A DNA stretch of 64,000 bases from DASPSM01 sp036008465 (GTDB taxonomy: Bacteria; Planctomycetota; Planctomycetia; Planctomycetales; Planctomycetaceae): the NCBI GenBank assembly GCA_036008465.1, contig DASYNP010000197.1, positions 1-64,000 on the forward strand, in the 5' to 3' direction. The notes under the pieces are model-generated. The model was given only the letters and a program-made list of their open reading frames with translations. It was not told the origin of the DNA and searched no databases. Both the position numbers and the translations under genes were made by a program. Of this stretch, positions 35,483 to 45,015 are shown in pieces; within the stretch, counting starts at the first letter, position 1; every line of letters starts with the position of its first letter.

Positions 35483-38233
35483 TCACGGGGTTGTCGCGGG
35501 CTTTCGCAGCAGATACCAGTGGCTCAAGCGCTTGGCCAGCGGAATGCGATAGCGGCCATTTTCGTAGATCACGTCGGGGAGCGCGAGGCCTCGCCCGGTC
35601 GAGGTCATCGCGACGACTTCTAAACCGGCCGGAGCACGCACGGTCACCTCACCCGGCACCGGTTCGCTGAACACCGAGTAGTCCTGATTCCATCCCGCTC
35701 CGGGCTGTCGTTTCGGTTTCAGGACGCGGGCGACCGTCGTGATCAGAATCTGGTTGGAGGAGCGGATCGGCTTCTCATCCATGGCACTGACGGCGACGAC
35801 CGCGTGCCGCGTGTTGACCAGGATCGTGACGTCCGACAAATGGATCGCTCGATCAAGCAACGCCCCTTGGGCGGCCTGGGTTTTCGGCGTGTCGATCGTT
35901 TGTGTTCCGGCCTCCCAGTCGCGCGATAGCTGCCCGGTGTCGGACGTGACCGAGTGGGCATCGGCCGCCAGATAGCTTTCGGCGGCATTATGAATCACGA
36001 CCGCGTCTTTCGGTGCGTCGACGGGCTTAAGCCAGGGAAGCTGCGGGACGGGGGGGATGCTCAGGGCGAAGTGGCTTTGCTCTATCAGCGTACGGGCAGC
36101 CACACAGGTGTCGGGACGCAGCCCCGTATTAAAGAGCTGCTCGGGTGAGAGCGCGAACGTGTAATGCTTCCGCGCTTCGGACACATGCGCATTGCGATAA
36201 ACCAGTGCGGCTGCCGGCATCGTCGCCATCATGGCCGGATCGTTGAGCGTGTCCCACACGCTGGTCAAACCGATCTGATCGGCGAGCGCCTGTTGCGAGT
36301 ATCCATACATCATGAGCGCGTCCCAGCCTTGCAGGGCGGCGATCGAAGCCACGTAGAGCGGAGCCGCGAAGCGATCGACCGTCGGCTGCTGGCGACGTTC
36401 CATGTTCCACTCCGACACCGTGAGCGGAAAGCCTTCGACGCGATGCAGGCCGATCCACGAGACGATGTTCGCCTTGTAGCGAGGATCGCAATCAAGCTGG
36501 CCCGGTTGGCCGTACTCGTGCGTGTCGATTACGTCCCCGGTCGTGAGCGAAGAAATCGACGCAATCGGATTGTCGCCCCACATGTGGCCCGTGGCGATGA
36601 GAGCCTTCGATCCCGTGTCTCGAATGGTCTCGATCAGACCCAGGTCAAAGTCATGCTCCTGGTCGTTCAAAAAGATCTGAGCGGGGCCCGGACTCCAGGG
36701 CGACTTGAGCTGGCGCTCGTCGAAGCCCGTCCGTTCGGCGAAGGCCCGCGTTCGATCATTAAAGAGGCGAGTCAGCGCGACATTGTTCTGATAGGTCATC
36801 GCGCGCACGCCGTAATGGTGAGTGATGTCGTTTTCGTTGGTGACGAGCACGAACGCAATGGCCGGATCGTCCTTGTAGGCCAGCCCCGTGTAGTGGTTTA
36901 CGTGGGACAAGTATTTGTTCTCGAACTCGGCCATCAGCTTCCGCAGACCCGGATCGTACTGGCAGAAGCCTTTGGCTTCGTGCGCATTCTGCGTGCGGCT
37001 GATGTCGCCGTACGTCACGATCTCGCCCAGCTCGGTCGAGCGATCGGCCGGGCGAAACTCCCGGTACGAATGCAGGTCGAGCCACACGTAGATCCCATTT
37101 TCCCGCAGGCATTTGATCCAATAGTCGATGCGATCCATGCCCACGGGATCGAGCTGGCGGGAATTCTCGGCGTGCTTGTCGATGACGGTCGGGCTCACCC
37201 AGCGGGTCGAATCGTGGTGGTGCAGACGCACGAGGTTGAAGCCCAGCATGGCCAAGCGCCGCGCATGCAGGGAGATCTGTTGGTTTGGAGAGAAAAGCGC
37301 GTAGGCCATCATGTTGACGCCCCAGAACCGGGCGGGCGTCCCGTCCTCGAATTGCAATCGGCCCCCGACTGACCGCAAGAATCCGTGAGTGCCGGGGCGA
37401 TGGTTGAGCGTGCTGAGGTCGACAGGGACGTGCGGCGACGGGAACACGTTCCGCAGCCAGCGGGCCGTGTCGATCGGGCCATACTCTTCGGCCTCCGTCG
37501 GCTTTCGGCGGGTCCCTGCGGGGAATGTGACCGTCATCCGAATCTTGTCGGTCCCGGACGAAGTGGACGGAATGACCAAAAAGGCGCGAATGCGGTTCTT
37601 GTTTCCATTCTCAAAGAAGACGTCCTTAACTCCCGGAGTAAAGACGACTTTGACTTCCTGTTCGGCCGAATCGGTCCCGTCGAGTTTGCCGCTCGCTTCT
37701 GGTGGCAATCGCCAAACGAAGCCTTCGTGATTGGGAAGCAGCTCGGGCACCGACGGAGTCCTTCCGGCAAAGAGCCGAGATTGGAAGTTCATGTCGAATT
37801 CCATCCCGCCCCCCTTCACATCGGGCCGGGTCGCGCTATACCGCATCACCCCCTCATAGGTCAGGACATTGGGCGGACCGATCTGGATGCTTCCGCCGAA
37901 CTCGGCCGCCAGACCCGGAACACGAATACTGAAGGGAGCCGCTCCACTGCGCAGCTCACCCATCTGGGATGAGGCGTTGGCCCACTTCCACTTCTCTTGC
38001 CAGAAGGGAAAGTACATGTTGAGCAGAGCGACACCGTGGTAATTGAGGGCGAGGGTGCCGTCTTCAGTCAGCTCAAATTGGAACGGGCCGGTCGCGGTCG
38101 TGGAAGGTTGATCGTCGCCGAGCGCTTGTGATGGCCCGATCGGGAACGCTGCGCCGCCCGACGGAATCGAAATTGCTGCGGCTAAAGTGATAAAGGCAGC
38201 AAGGCCGATCACGATCCTGCGGTCCGTTCGCAC
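35483..38233 (-). CDS. Secreted clan GH-A glycoside hydrolase-like protein
   Basis: This 916-aa protein has an N-terminal signal peptide (GLAAFITLAAAISIPSGGAA). A beta-sandwich region (about 50-250) is followed by a TIM-barrel segment of clan GH-A type: FWGVNMMAYALFSPN, GFNLVRLHHHDS, YVWLDLHSY, acid/base N466-E467 in VLVTNENDI, and nucleophile E608 in LTVSEWNME. The C-terminal 250 residues are beta-rich. It resembles cellulase- or mannanase-like glycosidases; substrate is unknown. The start is GTG at 38233 with GGAGAG upstream. It is the only gene before the terminator at 35168, hence monocistronic. Confidence 0.82.
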   Translation of the reverse strand: MRTDRRIVIGLAAFITLAAAISIPSGGAAFPIGPSQALGDDQPSTTATGPFQFELTEDGTLALNYHGVALLNMYFPFWQEKWKWANASSQMGELRSGAAPFSIRVPGLAAEFGGSIQIGPPNVLTYEGVMRYSATRPDVKGGGMEFDMNFQSRLFAGRTPSVPELLPNHEGFVWRLPPEASGKLDGTDSAEQEVKVVFTPGVKDVFFENGNKNRIRAFLVIPSTSSGTDKIRMTVTFPAGTRRKPTEAEEYGPIDTARWLRNVFPSPHVPVDLSTLNHRPGTHGFLRSVGGRLQFEDGTPARFWGVNMMAYALFSPNQQISLHARRLAMLGFNLVRLHHHDSTRWVSPTVIDKHAENSRQLDPVGMDRIDYWIKCLRENGIYVWLDLHSYREFRPADRSTELGEIVTYGDISRTQNAHEAKGFCQYDPGLRKLMAEFENKYLSHVNHYTGLAYKDDPAIAFVLVTNENDITHHYGVRAMTYQNNVALTRLFNDRTRAFAERTGFDERQLKSPWSPGPAQIFLNDQEHDFDLGLIETIRDTGSKALIATGHMWGDNPIASISSLTTGDVIDTHEYGQPGQLDCDPRYKANIVSWIGLHRVEGFPLTVSEWNMERRQQPTVDRFAAPLYVASIAALQGWDALMMYGYSQQALADQIGLTSVWDTLNDPAMMATMPAAALVYRNAHVSEARKHYTFALSPEQLFNTGLRPDTCVAARTLIEQSHFALSIPPVPQLPWLKPVDAPKDAVVIHNAAESYLAADAHSVTSDTGQLSRDWEAGTQTIDTPKTQAAQGALLDRAIHLSDVTILVNTRHAVVAVSAMDEKPIRSSNQILITTVARVLKPKRQPGAGWNQDYSVFSEPVPGEVTVRAPAGLEVVAMTSTGRGLALPDVIYENGRYRIPLAKRLSHWYLLRKPATTP

Positions 38234-38592
38234 AATTCTCTCCGTACGTTTCGGTGACTCTTCTTTAGCGACCCGGCCCGCGTCGCAGTCGAGTATAGCT
38301 GCCCTTCAGACGCCCGGCCATTTCGCAGAGTGCCGCGTCTGAGTCCCCGGTTGGTCTGCGGTTTGCAGGAGGGAGGGTGACCGGGCAGCCTTGCGGGACC
38401 TCGCAATCTGCAGGACCCGTGCCGGTCAAAACGCTTTTTTATTTTGGGGTATCGGGCTAAAATGCCGCGCCTTGAGGGGCAATTCCCTTCGAGGACTGAA
38501 GTCCCGCCGGGTTGCTGGAAGATCGTCAGCGAGCGAGTAGGCTCAGCCGACGCAACGCGAGTCGCCGGCCGTCCTGCTAAGGGAGTGCTCCG
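38234..38592. other. Intergenic region between divergent glycosidase and secreted protein genes
   Basis: No credible gene in 359 nt. A TAAAAT hexamer at 38458-38463 follows a T-rich stretch and could be the -10 of the plus-strand gene, leaving a leader of about 120 nt; the -35 is poor. Nothing else stands out. Confidence 0.5.
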
Positions 38593-40341
38593 ATGCGAGT
38601 TGCCGCCACCAGAAAGTCGATGTCCTTTGCGGTTTTGGCCTTAGCCGCGATCAGCATTTTGGCATCGAGCGCTGCCCGCGCGGCCGACCAGAGCGCAGCG
38701 CCATCAGTTACCGTCGTCGTGGCGGGGCCCGGCGAGATTCTCGACGACGTCAAATATCTGCTGATGCTCACCGATTCGACCGAGCAAAAGCAGTGGAAGG
38801 TCCTCAAGGACTACCTCGACGTCTTCTTGATCGGCGTCGACCCGCAACTGCCGACTCGAGTGGACATGGTCTTTGATGAGAAAGCCAACCGCACGGTTTG
38901 GACGATCCCAGTTGCCAAATTCGACCACTTCCGCAAGGACAACATCGCGGCGATTTTGACACCGCGGATTAAGAACATCGGGGACGGTTGGTGGAAGCTG
39001 GGTAGCGGAAAGGCAGCCGACTTCAACGGCTACATGCTTTACGCCCCGCCGTATGCCCTCATTGGCGAGACGCAAGACGACGTCAAGCGCGTTCCGGCCA
39101 ATCCCCAGCCGTTCGCGGCACCGTTCTTGGCTCGCCACTTTGTGGTCGCGGTCGACGTCCAGAATAAGCAGACCGACGCGGCTGCCCTGGCCAAGCGGCA
39201 CGAGCTGTTCAAGGTCACCCGCAAGCAAACTTTGGCCGCGCTCAAAAAAGAGACAGGTGAAGCGCCCGCCGATTTCGACCTGCGGAAAAAAGCGACCGAA
39301 ATCGAGATGGACGAGCTGGAATGGTTCTTCACCGAGTCGGAACACGCTTTGGTGGGCGTGACGATCGACACCAAGAAGGAACTGGGCCGCACCGACATCG
39401 AACTGACGCCGATCGCAAACACCGCGCTTGCGAAAAACGTGTCCGAGCTGTGCACCAAAGCCAGCTTGTTTGCGAACGTCGAGAGAAGCAAGCAGCAGAC
39501 GCTGGCCTTCTCGGTCAACCACCCGCTCGGAGACGTCCGTAAAAAGGCGGCCGTCGCCATGTCGTCGCTCGTCCGCGACCGCCTGAAAGCGCGGGTCGAT
39601 TCGGACGAAAAGCGGACGGCTGAGCAAAAAGACGCCGCCAAACAAATGATCGACAAGGCCTACGCGATGGTCGAGAGCGGGATCAACGCGGGCCACGCCG
39701 ATGGCTTTATTGACGTGCATCCGGGTGCGTCGGGCAAGAACATTTTCCTGGCGGGAACGCGGACGGCGGACGGCACCAAGCTCGATGAAATCGTCAGCCT
39801 GATGCCCAAGGCCTACGAAGGGGCGACCGTCAAGCTGAACGTCGCGGAAGAGTCGGGCGTGAAAATTCACTCGATCGAATTCGCAAAGGGCAAGCACCCC
39901 TATTGGAGCAATTTCATCGGGGCCGATCTGCTCTACGTCGGCTCATCGAAAGAGACGCTTTGGGCGGCCGCGGGCGAAGGCTCGCTTGACACGCTCAAGG
40001 CGGCCATTAAGAAGACAAAGCAGCCCGCCGCGGCCGGAAGCGAAAAGGCACCGTGGCTCGAGTTGATTGTGCGTCTTAAGCCTTGGATCGACGAATCGCT
40101 CTCGCAGCCCCCGAAGAAAAAAGGGGCTGACCACTACCCGAAACTCATCCAAACCGCCTTGGCGACAGGCGACGATCAGTTGTCGGTGCGGATGACGCGC
40201 GAGGGCAACAAGATCATCGGCGTGGCGGAGATCCAGAAGGGCATTCTGCGTGCGGCCGGCAAGATCGCAGCGGACTTTTCGCGAGAAAACCTGGACGAAA
40301 GCTCGCAGAAGAGCAGCAACTCGAAGCGCGCCCAGCGGTAA
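38593..40341 (+). CDS. Secreted protein of unknown function
   Basis: This 582-aa protein has a signal peptide (SMSFAVLALAAISILASSAARA). The mature part mixes alpha and beta elements, with repeated large charged helices (VRDRLKARVDSDEKRTAEQKD) and a beta-segment near 350-420. Motifs such as LMLTDSTEQKQWKVLKDYLDVFLIGVD near the N-terminus recur in planctomycete secreted proteins, but no function is known. GGGAG precedes the ATG. It is probably a single-gene transcript. The C-terminus is Ser/Asn-rich and basic. Confidence 0.72.
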   Translation: MRVAATRKSMSFAVLALAAISILASSAARAADQSAAPSVTVVVAGPGEILDDVKYLLMLTDSTEQKQWKVLKDYLDVFLIGVDPQLPTRVDMVFDEKANRTVWTIPVAKFDHFRKDNIAAILTPRIKNIGDGWWKLGSGKAADFNGYMLYAPPYALIGETQDDVKRVPANPQPFAAPFLARHFVVAVDVQNKQTDAAALAKRHELFKVTRKQTLAALKKETGEAPADFDLRKKATEIEMDELEWFFTESEHALVGVTIDTKKELGRTDIELTPIANTALAKNVSELCTKASLFANVERSKQQTLAFSVNHPLGDVRKKAAVAMSSLVRDRLKARVDSDEKRTAEQKDAAKQMIDKAYAMVESGINAGHADGFIDVHPGASGKNIFLAGTRTADGTKLDEIVSLMPKAYEGATVKLNVAEESGVKIHSIEFAKGKHPYWSNFIGADLLYVGSSKETLWAAAGEGSLDTLKAAIKKTKQPAAAGSEKAPWLELIVRLKPWIDESLSQPPKKKGADHYPKLIQTALATGDDQLSVRMTREGNKIIGVAEIQKGILRAAGKIAADFSRENLDESSQKSSNSKRAQR

Positions 40342-40470
40342 TGTGACTCGCAGTGCGAGTGAGGCGAGCCGCTCCGCCATCGGCGGATAAGCTGGCGCGT
40401 GCTTTGATTTCTTTTGGCGCTCCGATTTCTTGCAGTGCTCGATTGAAAATTCGCGGACCAAAAAGCACCA

Positions 40471-40486
40471 TCGGGCTTACGCCCGA
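40471..40486. repeat. Short hairpin between convergent genes
   Basis: A 6-bp perfect stem (TCGGGC/GCCCGA) with a TTAC loop lies between the stop of the secreted protein (40341) and the stop of the acetyltransferase (40500). The spelling (GGGCTTACGCCC) looks like a dispersed palindromic unit. It is too weak for a firm terminator call. Confidence 0.5.
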
Positions 40487-40499
40487 CGCTCGCCGGGGG

Positions 40500-41684
40500 C
40501 TAACCAGCGAGTGTGTGCATCGAGCGCCAGTCAGAGGCGGGCGCTTCCGCCGGCATCTCTGAGCCAAGTCGCGATCTCAGCCAGCGCACGAGTCTCAGGA
40601 ATTGAGCGCGGGGCGCCTGGGGTGCGAAGTGCGTAAAGCGGAAGCGGGACGTCTCTCCCGTCTGCCAACCTGCGGCCCGGGCAGCGGCGGCAGGTTCTAG
40701 GAGATAGTATTCGTCACCTCGGCGGAACCCGTCGCGGAGCATGCGGCCCATCAATACCGCCGTCGCGAGTTTCTGATGCTCGGGCAGAGCCCGGATCCGC
40801 TGCGTCTCCAGCCGGCCGTCGCAGCGATAGTTGTAAGCCCAAGCGATCGGACGTCCGTTCAGCCGCAACACATTAAAGTCGACGCCGGCGACGCGGGTGG
40901 CAGCTTCGTGAATCTCGCGCGGGAGCGACTCGTGGCTGGATTGGGATTGCCGACGACCATGACTCGCGCGACGCTTGCGCCGGCGGTCCTCGCGGCGTCG
41001 CTCCAGTTCGTCGAACAGATCCCAGCGAGGATTGTCGTCTTCCAGCGGCGATCCTTCGGGGCGATAGCGAACATACTCAAGCTCGCCTTGAGACTTAAGC
41101 GCGAGTTCAGAGTGGCGGTAGTCGTCGCGGAGATCTTGCGGACGCGAGTTCCAGTAGTGAACCCAGTCGCCGCGACAATCGATGATCGGGCGGCGTTCCT
41201 CGACGCGAGTGAGCGCTCCGAAACGCGATTGCCACAGTTCGGCCGGAGCCGGTCCGCGCTCGAATCGCTGGACGTCGGCATGTCGCAGCTCGAACAGGTC
41301 CCAATCGATGGGAGTCGTCGCGATGTGGGCAAGGACAGCCGTCAGCGTGGCGGCGGGATTTGGGCCGATCGGCTCGTAGAAGAAGCCCCGTTCGTCCGGC
41401 GAGTCGGTCAGCACGTTGAGGCGGCCGATCCGGGACGACACGCGTTTGATGACCAGCGGCACAATTCCGATCGGGCGCCCGGCTGCCGCGACGACTAGCA
41501 CGCGAATGTGGTCGGTGCCGCCGTGGCGTCGCATCGACGTTTCAAACCAGTCGACCGATTGAAAGAACGAAGCCCGCGGCGTCTTCCACCACAGCTCCCG
41601 CCACAGTTCCCGAATTTCTGCGATGCCGGCTGCGTCGTTGTATTCCGAGACAGTGATCATGCCGACTGTGGAAGCAAGCGGCAT
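40500..41684 (-). CDS. BioF2-like (GNAT-fold) acetyltransferase
   Basis: This 394-aa protein contains the BioF2-like acetyltransferase fold seen in CelD/FemAB-type proteins. An N-terminal half has FFQSVDWFETSMRRHGG and IRVLVVAAAGRPIGIVPLVIKR. A C-terminal half has a strand-helix GNAT region (NVLRLNGRPIAWAYNYRCDG, then LATAVLMGRMLRDGFRRGDEYY). Members act on exopolysaccharide or peptide substrates. A polar Arg-rich segment (about 235-260) separates the halves. The start is either 41684 or the ATG at 41660; the longer upstream frame has no family features. Confidence 0.78.
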   Translation of the reverse strand: MPLASTVGMITVSEYNDAAGIAEIRELWRELWWKTPRASFFQSVDWFETSMRRHGGTDHIRVLVVAAAGRPIGIVPLVIKRVSSRIGRLNVLTDSPDERGFFYEPIGPNPAATLTAVLAHIATTPIDWDLFELRHADVQRFERGPAPAELWQSRFGALTRVEERRPIIDCRGDWVHYWNSRPQDLRDDYRHSELALKSQGELEYVRYRPEGSPLEDDNPRWDLFDELERRREDRRRKRRASHGRRQSQSSHESLPREIHEAATRVAGVDFNVLRLNGRPIAWAYNYRCDGRLETQRIRALPEHQKLATAVLMGRMLRDGFRRGDEYYLLEPAAAARAAGWQTGETSRFRFTHFAPQAPRAQFLRLVRWLRSRLGSEMPAEAPASDWRSMHTLAG

Positions 41685-41900
41685 GCCCGGAATCGGCCCT
41701 CGATTTGCCTGCGTCTGATCTACGATCCGATTGTCGTTGCGTAACAGGCGGTGGCAGCGGCAGTTATTGACCGGCAGCGACCGATTGCGAATTGACGAAT
41801 TGGCCCCGGGTCGCGGTTCCTCAAAATGAATCTCGTGTCGCCATTCGGCAACAGCGATGCGTTCGAGCAACGCAACGGTGCAGACCAAACTTCGACACCA

Positions 41901-44900
41901 TCAGTCGAGTGCCTTGTTCGTCCCGTGTCGGGGCGCGAACCAAGGATAGATCGCCGGCAGCACGAGCGAGGTTAAGAGCGTTGAGGTGATCAGCCCCCCG
42001 ATGACCACCGAGGCCAGAGGCCGCTGCATTTCCGCTCCATCGCCCGTCGAAAGGGCCATCGGCAAAAACCCAAGGCTGGCTACGAGTGCGGTCATCAGAA
42101 TGGGGCGCAGGCGCACGAGAGCGGTCTCTCGGCTGGCCGTTGGCAGGTCGGCTCCCATCTGGCGAGCCCGTTCGGCCGCGGTCACCCAGACAAGTCCGTT
42201 GAGCACCGAAACTCCAAACAGCGCGATAAACCCGACCCCGGCCGAAATGCTGAATGACAAGCCGCGCACCGCAAGGGCGAAGACGCCTCCCGACGCGGCA
42301 AGCGGCACCGCCAGAAAAATTAGCACGGCCAACCGCATCGAGCCGAAGGTCGTATGAAGCAACAACAAGATGACGACTAGCACAATCGGTGTGATCAGGG
42401 CGAGTCGCCCAACGGCCGACTGCAGGTTTTGGAAAGTCCCCCCCCAACGGATTTCGTAACGCGGCGGAAGACTGACGGAGCGTTTGATGGCCCGCTGTGC
42501 CTCCGCGACAAAACTGCTGACGTCCCGACCGCGGACATTCGTGGCAACGTATGCGCGGCGGTGGCCTGCCTCATGTTCGACCAGGTCTGGCGTCTCTTCG
42601 TAACTCACGTCGGCCAGTTGTTTGAGGGGAACCGGCTTGCCCGCTGACTGCGCGACGGGAAGCTGCTCGAGCATCGAGGGACTTGTCCGCCAGGCCTCGG
42701 GAATGCGGACGCGGATGGGGAACCGCGCCCGCCCCTGCGGATCGAACATCTGGCCCACGTCCCGTCCACCGAGTGCGGAAACGACATCCATGACGCGCGC
42801 GGCGTCGATGCCGTATCGCGCCAGGGCTTCGCGGTTCGGCTCAATCCGCAAGGTGGAAAGGTTGGCCTGAAAGCTGGATTTTACGCCGGCCGATCCCCGA
42901 ATCTGGTGCAAAATGGTTTCGATCTGTTTGCTTTTCTGGTTGAGCACATTGAGATCGTCGCCATAGATAAAGACCGCGACGTCCGCCTTGACGCCGGCCA
43001 CCAGCTCGTTGACCCGCATCTCGATCGGCTGCGTCTCCTCGAAGACGACGCCGACGAACTTGGACTTTAGCCGCGTGGCCATTTCTTCGGACAGATCGCC
43101 GATGGGCCTGGCTCGGGGCCATTCGCTTTTGGGTTTGAGCATGATCCAGATATCGGTTTCGTTCACGCCCATCATGTCGTTGGCGATTTCGGGCCGTCCG
43201 GTCTTGCAGAAAACCGTGCGCACCTCCGGAAAGGTCATCAGCTCTTTTTCGATTCCAGCCGTCATTGTGTACGAGTCTTCCAACGTGGCGGTCGGCAACC
43301 TGTAGGCCTCGATCAAGAGGTCTCCCTCCGCCAGTTTCGGCATGAAGTCCCCACCCAGATTGAGCGCCACGGGAATGCTGACGGCAAACGTTGCAAGCGC
43401 CAGCCCGGCCGTCAGAACGGGCCGAGCCAGCGCGAGCTTGAGAACCGGTTGGTAAACGCGCCGCACTTGCTCGATCAGCCACACGTTGCCTTCCTTGATC
43501 GTCTTGGGCAGCATCAGCGTGGCGACCGCGGGCATAAACGTAAGCGACAAAATCAAGGATCCGGCAAGCGCGAACAGCACCGTGAGCGCCATCGGCCTGA
43601 AGAGTTTGCCCTCGGTCCCGTTGAGCGCGAGCACCGGCAGATAGACGACGCCGATGATCAGTTCTCCGAACATCGTCGGCTTGCGGACCTCGACGGCGGC
43701 GTCGCGAATGATCTCCATCCGCGTGCGTCCCTCGGGCGGATGCGACAAGCGGCGGACGCAGTTTTCAACCATGATCACCGAACTGTCCACAATCAGGCCG
43801 AAATCGATCGCCCCCAGGCTCATCAAACTCGCGGTGACCGCCGTGGCGGACATCAGGTTCGTGGCGAAGAGCATCGACAGGGGAATTGCCAGCGTCACCA
43901 AAATCCCCGCGCGAAAGCTGCCGAGCGTCAAGAGCAGCACGGCGATCACGAACAGGCCCCCTTCGCACAGGTTCGTGAGCACGGTCGTCAAGGTGCGGCC
44001 AATGAGGGACGCCCGGTCGTACAAGATTTCGACGTTCACGCCTTCCGGCAGCGTGCTGCGGATCTCGTCGAGCCGTTCCTTGGAGCGATTGACCACCTGG
44101 CGCGAATTCTCGCCGTAGCTCATCATCACCATGCCGATGACAGCTTCTCCGCGGCCGTCGCGCGTGGCCGCTCCCTGCCGCGTGAGGGGCGCAATGGTGA
44201 CGGACGCGACGTCGCGGACCAGGAGCGGCGTGCCATTCGCCTCGCGGCGGACGACGATCGACTCGAGGTCCGGAATGTCGCGCAACAGCGCCAACCCTCG
44301 GATCAGTCGCTGTTCGCCGTTATGTACAACGTAGCCGCCGCCGGCCGTTTCGTTGTTTCCCTGGATGGCGCGGAACACGTCCTCGAAGCTCAGTTTTTCG
44401 CTGGCCAGACGGTCGGGATCGGGGCGGACCTCGTAGGATTTGTAGAACCCCCCGTGTGCGTTGATCTCGGTCACGCCGCGGACTTCGCGGAGGCGCGGGG
44501 CGATGTCCCATTCCAGCAGCGTGCGAAGATCCATCGGCGACCAGCCCCGTCCGCGCACCTCGAACTGCAGGATTTCGCCCAAGGCGGTGGCCATTGGACC
44601 CAGTTCAGGAGTGGCCGCGCCCGGCGGGATCTTGGCGATGGCATTGGGCAAGCGCTGGGCGACGAGCTGCCGCGCCCACTGAATGTCGGTTCCCTCTTCG
44701 AAGACGATCGTGACGACCGAGAGCCCGAATTTGGAGACGCTGCGAATCTGCTCGACTCGCGGCAGGCCGCTCATCGTGGTTTCGATCGGAAACGAGACGT
44801 ATTTCTCCACCTCGACTGGCGAGAACGAGCCGGCATCGGAGAGCACCTGCACCTGGATATTGGTCATGTCGGGCACGGCGTCGATCGGCAGGTTAACGGC

Positions 44901-44990
44901 CGAATAAACGCCGCCGATCGCCACCAAGAGCGTGATGACAATCACCAGCATTCTGTTTTCGATCGAGACTTCGATCAGGCGGGAAAGCAT
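41901..44990 (-). CDS. HME-type RND heavy-metal efflux pump, inner membrane subunit
   Basis: This 1029-aa protein is a full-length CusA/CzcA-family pump. Transmembrane helices flank two large periplasmic loops. TM4 carries AIDFGLIVDSSVIMVEN, whose DFGxxVD signature matches CzcA-type divalent cation exporters (Co/Zn/Cd/Ni) more than the Cu/Ag-type GAMVDAA signature. It expels metal from the periplasm or cytoplasm using the proton gradient. The start at 44990 (MLSRLIEVSIENRMLV) is typical of the family; the upstream in-frame extension is a read-through of the adaptor gene region. It follows the adaptor gene by 25 nt. Confidence 0.93.
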   Translation of the reverse strand: MLSRLIEVSIENRMLVIVITLLVAIGGVYSAVNLPIDAVPDMTNIQVQVLSDAGSFSPVEVEKYVSFPIETTMSGLPRVEQIRSVSKFGLSVVTIVFEEGTDIQWARQLVAQRLPNAIAKIPPGAATPELGPMATALGEILQFEVRGRGWSPMDLRTLLEWDIAPRLREVRGVTEINAHGGFYKSYEVRPDPDRLASEKLSFEDVFRAIQGNNETAGGGYVVHNGEQRLIRGLALLRDIPDLESIVVRREANGTPLLVRDVASVTIAPLTRQGAATRDGRGEAVIGMVMMSYGENSRQVVNRSKERLDEIRSTLPEGVNVEILYDRASLIGRTLTTVLTNLCEGGLFVIAVLLLTLGSFRAGILVTLAIPLSMLFATNLMSATAVTASLMSLGAIDFGLIVDSSVIMVENCVRRLSHPPEGRTRMEIIRDAAVEVRKPTMFGELIIGVVYLPVLALNGTEGKLFRPMALTVLFALAGSLILSLTFMPAVATLMLPKTIKEGNVWLIEQVRRVYQPVLKLALARPVLTAGLALATFAVSIPVALNLGGDFMPKLAEGDLLIEAYRLPTATLEDSYTMTAGIEKELMTFPEVRTVFCKTGRPEIANDMMGVNETDIWIMLKPKSEWPRARPIGDLSEEMATRLKSKFVGVVFEETQPIEMRVNELVAGVKADVAVFIYGDDLNVLNQKSKQIETILHQIRGSAGVKSSFQANLSTLRIEPNREALARYGIDAARVMDVVSALGGRDVGQMFDPQGRARFPIRVRIPEAWRTSPSMLEQLPVAQSAGKPVPLKQLADVSYEETPDLVEHEAGHRRAYVATNVRGRDVSSFVAEAQRAIKRSVSLPPRYEIRWGGTFQNLQSAVGRLALITPIVLVVILLLLHTTFGSMRLAVLIFLAVPLAASGGVFALAVRGLSFSISAGVGFIALFGVSVLNGLVWVTAAERARQMGADLPTASRETALVRLRPILMTALVASLGFLPMALSTGDGAEMQRPLASVVIGGLITSTLLTSLVLPAIYPWFAPRHGTNKALD

Positions 44991-45015
44991 TTTCTGAGCC
45001 TTTGGTCCTTGCGGT

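Noticed and set aside
36164..37372. 402-residue plus-strand frame opposite the glycosidase
   Set aside because: Antisense to a signal-peptide-bearing GH-A enzyme with catalytic Glu pair; no features of its own.
38704..39897. 397-residue minus-strand frame opposite the 582-aa secreted protein
   Set aside because: The plus-strand gene has a signal peptide and a ribosome-binding site; the minus frame looks like codon-bias shadow.
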